A DNA stretch of 64,000 nucleotides from Lycorma delicatula (taxonomy: Eukaryota; Arthropoda; Insecta; Hemiptera; Fulgoridae), in contig NC_134455.1 in NCBI RefSeq assembly GCF_047948215.1, positions 322,888,147 to 322,952,146 of the forward strand, given 5' to 3'. A program made the translations under genes and the position numbers. Position 1 is the first letter of the stretch. Each line of letters begins with the position of its first letter. Shown here piece by piece: positions 58,602-64,000 of the stretch. The notes under the pieces are model-generated. The model searched no databases. It was not told where the DNA came from and was given only the letters and a program-made list of their open reading frames with translations.

Positions 58602-61215
58602 ATGATGAAATTAATCTGATGTACTTTTAACACGACAGAAATTAGAAACCTGGCATCAATAAATAAAAAAGGCAAAACAAGAACTCGTAAAAAAATTTTC
58701 GATCGCAATAAGTAAAAAACCGAATAACGGAAAATAATACTAAACCACAAAATCGATACATTAAAAAATAAAAAAATAATAGCAAAACGTAAAAGAATAT
58801 AATTAAAAAATGTTGTAAATAATAAACAAGAAAAGAAAAAATTCAGAATAAAAAAATCGGTCTTTGAACTATTTTAGAAGGATTACAGGAAATTACTGTT
58901 TTTTAAAACAATATAACTGCTATTAGAAAAAAAAAACAGTTCACCAAGTACATTATATATCATCAATAATGGATATCAAAACCCAAAGCTGTGAAGCAGT
59001 TGCTATCAAACATAAAACCATACACAATAAGATCTTGGTGTATAATTTAATCTTTAAATAATCATTATTTAAAGATTAAATCGTATAAGATCTACTTGTT
59101 AAAAAAGGGTAATGATCGGTCAAACGGGACGCATTTTTAAAGAAAGGTAAAATTAACACATTAAGGCCCTGCACAGCACACAATCAAAACTTGCTAACCG
59201 CCTCGAACTGAGGTCACAAAACCACCGACGTTGACTAAAATCTTGATATAAAAAAAGACCACATCTTACCACATTATGAATAATGCCCAAGTGTATTACA
59301 ATTATTTCAATATTTATCCACCAGCAGAACGTACAGGTATTTTAACTTCTAACCTCCTTCGGTTAGAGGTTAATTTTTTTCATCCTGTTAGCACATCAGC
59401 TGATGTCAAAGTGAAAACAGCAATAGCGATCCCTGAAGACGGTCGCAAAGACCGAAAATGTTTTGAAGAAAACATTTTATCACACTATCTGATCCGATAA
59501 GGTTTGGATTTAAAAAATGATAATAATTAATACAATTTAAATTAAATCGACAAAGTATAATTTTTTTCTAATTTTTATCGCTGTAAATAAATACCTTTCT
59601 TAAAAATTATATTCATCAATCCAGTTTGGACAGGAATTGTTGCACACCAAACTCAGAAACTGAATGTTTAATTTACTGGAACTAGCAGCACTGAGTAATA
59701 ATAATTCCAGTCTTAATAGACCTTTGCTTTTTACTGAATTTCAAACTTCAGAGTATTTGCAAGTCGAAACTGACACAAAGCCAGTAACTCAAAACCCATA
59801 AACACATACGTGTTTTTGTGAAATCCGCTGAATCTGAAATCGCTCAAGGGAAACGAAAACTTTACAGCATTTGTATATCAAATTAAGTTGACGCTATTAG
59901 ATGAAAAACCACAATAAAAATAATAATTTCGTAGAATACGGAGAAGCTACATTAATTGTAAAAAAAATATTTATAATTCGGTTAGCACACCAACCTAGTA
60001 TCACCATATATCAAGAACGAAAGACTATCTACCTATCGGCTTAAACATCTCTAGTTCTGCCTATAAGTTCTTTGTAACAGCCGATCAGTATAAATGGTGT
60101 TAAGAGGTTAAAACTATACCGTTAGCCCAGAAGCTGAGCTATAGTATGATTGTGGTTGTCGATTCTCATTCTTATTATTAATTGACGTTAATTAATAACT
60201 ATTTCTTCAAGAATTTTGAAATGTTAAAAACCATTACTCAAACCAGAAGAGAAATTGAAAATTCCTCGATTCTGATTCAATTCGGTGAAGCAAAAATGAG
60301 TAATTTTATAAAAGAATCACCTGAAAGGTAAGACGAAAAAGCTGTTTAAATAATCGATTGACAACTGAACATCAAGTAGAGAATAATTTAACTGATATAA
60401 GAAATTTATTCTTGAACTCCTCTGTATTCATTATCCATCCTATCACAGGCGCAATAAATTAAACATTTTAACATCTACAATCGGTGATACAATACGGATT
60501 TAGTAAACGCTTAACTCTGTCAAATTTATATTATAGATATCTGTAGAAAAAATTGTAATTATTGAAAATTAAACTAGTTCAAAGATAACTTCAACAAGAA
60601 TGTGTCTTTATACATCCCCATAAAAAAAACTAGAAACTTGAACGTTTGCTCGACACATGTTCTTTCCGCTGCAGCATTTATTATTTAATCACAGCATTTA
60701 ATCTTTATATTTACGACACAGAATTTTTTGTTACAAATCGATACGCTATTTAAGAGAAAAAAAGTGTAAAACAGCAACAATAATCGACAAAAAATAATAC
60801 CCTTAATATTCAGTAACCAAATTTCATTATTAAATAAAAGGCTAATACACAAATTAATCTCGCCTGTTATAAATATATTAATATAGGATTCCAGTAAGCG
60901 AAAACGTAGACAGGCAGCAACCGCTTTCATAATTTTCATCCTACAGAATCCTTAACGAACAGTTTATTAAAATAAGTCTTTAACGTAGACCGTTTCAAGT
61001 TAAGTTAGCTAGAAGGGTCGATCACCCTCTCGTCTGTCGTTCTATATTAATTCATCTCATCGCTAACTCCAGTTAAAATGTAGAAACTTTGAAATTTTTC
61101 ATATTTATAAAAATAGGACCTAATGTAGTTAATTACACGAACAAAACAGTATTTATGCCGTGCCGTTCGGCCGAGTTTAAATCTTCCAGCAACTATTTTT
61201 AACTTTGTTTGACAG
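58598..61215. other. Non-coding DNA with one large palindrome
   Basis: No gene was firmly recognised. It contains the 37-bp near-perfect palindrome at 59045-59081. A 74-codon plus-strand frame at 59276-59500 (NLLRLEVNFFHPVSTSADVK, then VKTAIAIPEDGRKDRKCFEE) has balanced composition but no known domain and no clear splice context; it may be transposon-derived. Confidence 0.35.
59045..59081. repeat. 37-bp palindrome within a longer imperfect inverted repeat
   Basis: ATTTAATCTTTAAATAAT (59045-59062), one central C, then its exact reverse complement (59064-59081). Imperfect symmetry continues outward to AGATCTT (near 59031) and AAGATCT (near 59087). Confidence 0.9.
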
Positions 61216-61384
61216 AAATGGGAATAGGCTGATCGATTTCAAACATTGTGGCATAACTTCTGAAGAAAGTAGAACCATTCTGAGCATCAGTGAAGAAATA
61301 TCGAGTAGATAAGCGGCTGCAAACACCGGACGTTCTGTGTAGAGACGCACCCCGACCGTTGCGACTTGGATCGCTATTGAGAAG
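61216..61384 (+). other. Candidate internal exon, weak
   Basis: A T-rich tract ending TTTGACAG (61215) and a donor AAG|GTAAGG (61384/61385) bracket 169 bp of lower A+T content. The best frame reads NGNRLIDFKHCGITSEESRT and then ILSISEEISSR before a stop, so if transcribed it would be a last coding exon or untranslated. No homology recognised. Confidence 0.15.
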
Positions 61385-61978
61385 GTAAGGCCGGAGAATT
61401 GAAAATGATCTCGTTGTATTTACATAGTGTCGTTTCGTCTACATAGACGAAACGGAAGAACTCTTAACGAAATAAAACGACGATATCTCGATATCGACAG
61501 GACTTAATGAGAAATTTAAAAAAGTGAACAGATCGCGGGAAGTAATCATCGTTAACCGCTACACTGATAACAACCACTATCACAAATGTAACGATTTAAC
61601 GACGATAGCGAAACTGATTATCAAGACGTTAATAACGACGAAAAAATCTCCATCGAAGAACTCTGACGTTCGTCAGATAAAAACTTTTTGCCACCTTTTT
61701 GTAAACACGGCCAAAAAAACGTTCAATGAGGCAGCATCAGGCGAGCTTAAGCCTGCAAAAAAAAGCTTTAGCTTTAGTTTTAAAATAAAGCTTTAAGATG
61801 CTTTAATAAAGCTTTTTAAATAAACGCAAATATGATAAGGTTTAATAGTCTACGATCAAACTTTCAATCATCGAACTGTAAAGTTTCTTAACTGAATTAG
61901 ATTATTATTAAAGGGATAATTTTCGATAATAAAAAACGTATAAAATAGGGACACCTTCTCTTACATAACCTATTTGAT
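61385..61978. other. Spacer, no gene seen
   Basis: A 90-codon plus-strand open frame (61524-61796) is rich in Asn, Thr and Lys with no recognisable motif. GTCGTTTCGTCTACATAGACGAAACG at 61429-61454 contains the inverted arms CGTTTCGTCTA and TAGACGAAACG. Confidence 0.35.
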
Positions 61979-61986
61979 TTTGTGTG

Positions 61987-62050
<64 letters not shown>
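61979..62050. repeat. (TG)n(TA)n microsatellite
   Basis: About 7 TG repeats followed by about 28 TA repeats. Confidence 0.95.
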
Positions 62051-62056
<6 letters not shown>

Positions 62057-62513
62057 CCACGTACTTTTTACACTAAACAAGAGAGGGGAGAAGCTTGCAG
62101 TAAATCTCACAGTAATTTTTTTTGTAACGTAAAATATTTATCACTTGCTAAACTATTACAAAATCAACTAAAATATGAATGAACTCATAATGCATTGCGA
62201 TAATGCACACAAATGAATGACGGCTACATATTTCACAGTCATGTAAATAATCAGCGGTCAAAGGTTAAGCGATAATGAATTTTTTTAATAAATATATAAG
62301 AAAACGATAACATATATGAATGAATAAATTAATTATATAAATGAACTATATTTCTAGGAAACACATAATTATTATTATCATCAAAGAAATGATTCGTTCA
62401 ACACACAGCTAAATTTTTATTAAAAGCAAACTGTATTATCGGGCTTAGTCCGGGCATGGGAGTTTGGGAGGCTCTCCACACCACCGTGTCTTTTCACAGC
62501 CTAGTAAATACAT
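62051..62513. other. Spacer, no gene seen
   Basis: AT-rich spacer up to the TIR of the second Tc1/mariner-like copy. A short GC-richer patch at 62440-62500 has no reading frame. Confidence 0.4.
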
Positions 62514-63697
62514 AAGGTTCGGAAAGTCGCTGTGCAGTATGTCTTAGAAATTTAATAATTCTTTCGGTAGAGGAACGCATTTTTCTCGTTGAACAGGTCT
62601 TTCGTGGTGACAAGTATACTGATTTAGTAAGCACAGGTTTTCTGAAAAGTTTCCATATACTCCTGTTCTTCATCGCAACGCAGTTTGAACTCTTATCAAA
62701 AAATTTCGGGCAACAGGCTCTGTTGAAGACGCTGATCGAAGTGGAAAACCACCTAAACTAAACGAACAGAACCTGCTTAATATTTCGTATGCTACGGCCG
62801 AAAGTCCAATAAAGTTAGCACAGCAGCAAAATATCGGAATTGCTACTACACATAAAGCTGAAAGAAAAAAGTGAAACTTTTTCCCTACAAAGTAATGTTT
62901 GTTCAAGAGCTGAAACCTACAGATCATGCCAAAAGATTAAATTACTGTTAACGGTCTAAATGTTTTATTGACCAAGATTCCGTAGTTATTCTCGACATTA
63001 CTTTTTTTACAGGTGAAGCGTGGTTTAATCTGGAAGGACGTATTAATTCACAAAATATACGACTAGGGTCGACAACTAAACCCATGAATTATACGAACAA
63101 TTTTTACACAAAGCGGAAATTGGGGTCTGGATGGGAGTGAATAGCATTACGGGTCTAATCTTTTTTTGGAAATACAGTTAACAGTATTGTTGTGCTTTTT
63201 TTAACAAACTTCATTAGTCAGTTAACAGAATTGGAAATCAATTTCGGTTGATTCCAACAAGAAGGCGCCACAGCGCACACAACTAACAGGTCAATGACTT
63301 TATTACGAAGTACCTTTGGTGAACGAATAATTTCGAGGGGTTTGTGGCCTGTACGACCGCCCGATCTGACTTTCCCAGATTACTTTCTATGAGGGTCCAG
63401 CGAAACAAGCAGTATATCGCAACATACCACGCATGACTGACGAACTACAATCGCAATAACGGTATATGTACGAAATATTCCAGTACATCAGCTGGTTAAA
63501 GTGTTTGAAAACAAATTGAAACGTGTGCAACGTTATATTGATGTTGGAGAAGGTCATTTTCAACACCTTTTATAAATTATTTCAGTTACTTTAATACCCG
63601 TTTCTATAAAATAATGAAATAAAAATACAAAGTAATAATTAAGAAAGTTTCGTCATTATACTTCCATAATTTCAGTACAGCAAATTTCCGAACTCCT
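62514..63697 (+). mobile_element. Tc1/mariner-like DNA transposon, copy 2 (decayed)
   Basis: This is the same family and orientation as 262-1585. The left end carries GGTTCGGAAAGTCGCTGTGC (from 62516) and the right end AGTACAGCAAATTTCCGAAC (about 63674-63693), matching copy 1. Relative to copy 1 it lacks about 140 bases of 5' leader between the TIR and the transposase start. Confidence 0.85.
62556..63575 (+). pseudogene. Tc1/mariner-like transposase, heavily decayed
   Basis: It is homologous along its length to the copy at 446-1458. Blocks: ILSVEERIFLVEQ (from about 62557; the ATG is replaced), TGSVEDADRSGKPPKLNEQ (62715-62771, containing seven residues missing in copy 1), FFTGEAWFNLEGRINSQN around 63004-63058 (the catalytic Asp of the FxDEAWF motif is Gly here), FQQEGATAHTT around 63252-63285 (Asp of QQDGA is Glu), and a final FQHLL before TAA near 63573. 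Several frameshifts are also present. Loss of two catalytic Asp means it is dead by substitution as well as by frame. Confidence 0.82.
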
Positions 63698-64000
63698 GTA
63701 TTATTCCCACGAAAACAAACTCATACTATTATTAATAAAAATAAGTATTATTTTAAATAGCTTCTGTTACCGATCGTCTAAAATTACATGTTAAGTTAAT
63801 CGACAAACAGAATTTTATAACAAAAGAGGCCGACGCAAACTCCTCTGTCCAATATTTAGTCAACATAGAAAACTATACAAAAGTTACTTTTATTAAGTTC
63901 CCCTTCGCATACGTTCTGCCGAAAAAATTTAATAGTGGGAAATGGTAAAGAACTTTCCAAAATGTTTATTAAACCGGCAAATGTTCATGTTTTTACGCGG
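63698..64000. other. Spacer, no gene seen
   Basis: AT-rich DNA without recognisable features. Confidence 0.4.

Noticed and set aside
1..64000. CRISPR arrays, bacterial operons, phage or viral genomes
   Set aside because: No spaced direct repeats, no dense coding and no viral gene motifs were seen; all reverse-transcriptase sequences are of the non-LTR type.
1..64000. LTR retrotransposons
   Set aside because: I saw no paired long terminal repeats, protease or integrase motifs.

Overview
This is an AT-rich (G+C roughly one third by eye) nuclear DNA window from an animal, almost certainly an insect. Evidence: mariner/Tc1 and Tigger transposons, several non-LTR retrotransposon (LINE) remnants, a tRNA-headed SINE family in seven copies, long TA/CA dinucleotide arrays, and no bacterial gene organisation. 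The mix of repeats suggests a hemipteran, but that is an impression that cannot be tested from sequence alone. I recognise no host protein-coding gene with confidence. Nearly every recognisable coding block is a decayed transposon protein.

Layout. 0.26-1.6 kb: a Tc1/mariner-like element with a frameshifted transposase; a second member of the same family lies at 62.5-63.7 kb in the same orientation. 4-10 kb: SINE copies, two adjacent hairpins, and two related ~0.7 kb repeats edged by TA/CA/TG arrays (5.1-5.9 and 6.9-7.7 kb). 11.1-12.5 kb: a SINE directly followed by a LINE reverse-transcriptase remnant, then a perfect 32-bp palindrome. 14.2-15.6 kb: a nearly complete mariner element with good terminal inverted repeats (TIRs). 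23.1-23.7 and 27.5-28.1 kb: an inverted pair of one dispersed repeat. 31.3 kb: a compound CA-TA-TG array. 32.2-33.8 kb: an RNase H-containing LINE tail split by an ~807-bp insertion with 23-bp TIRs. 41.3-44.0 kb: a Tigger (pogo) transposon on the minus strand with a truncated LINE inside its transposase gene, flanked by a 7-bp target duplication. 47.9-49.65 kb: a Jockey-like LINE on the minus strand, missing its 3' part and an internal piece of the polymerase, ending beside a perfect 16-bp-arm hairpin. 53.45-54.8 kb: a GC-rich island with a consensus intron, a convincing three-way-junction RNA fold carrying two cUUCGg tetraloops, a further long stem-loop and an A-rich end.

The remaining DNA reads as intron or intergenic sequence. 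Two possible host exons (51.3 kb and 61.2 kb) and one possible promoter (9.6 kb) are given as weak candidates. The GC-rich structured unit at 53.45-54.8 kb is the best place to look for something new. It could be a non-coding RNA gene or an internally deleted retroelement whose 5' leader carries a structured RNA.
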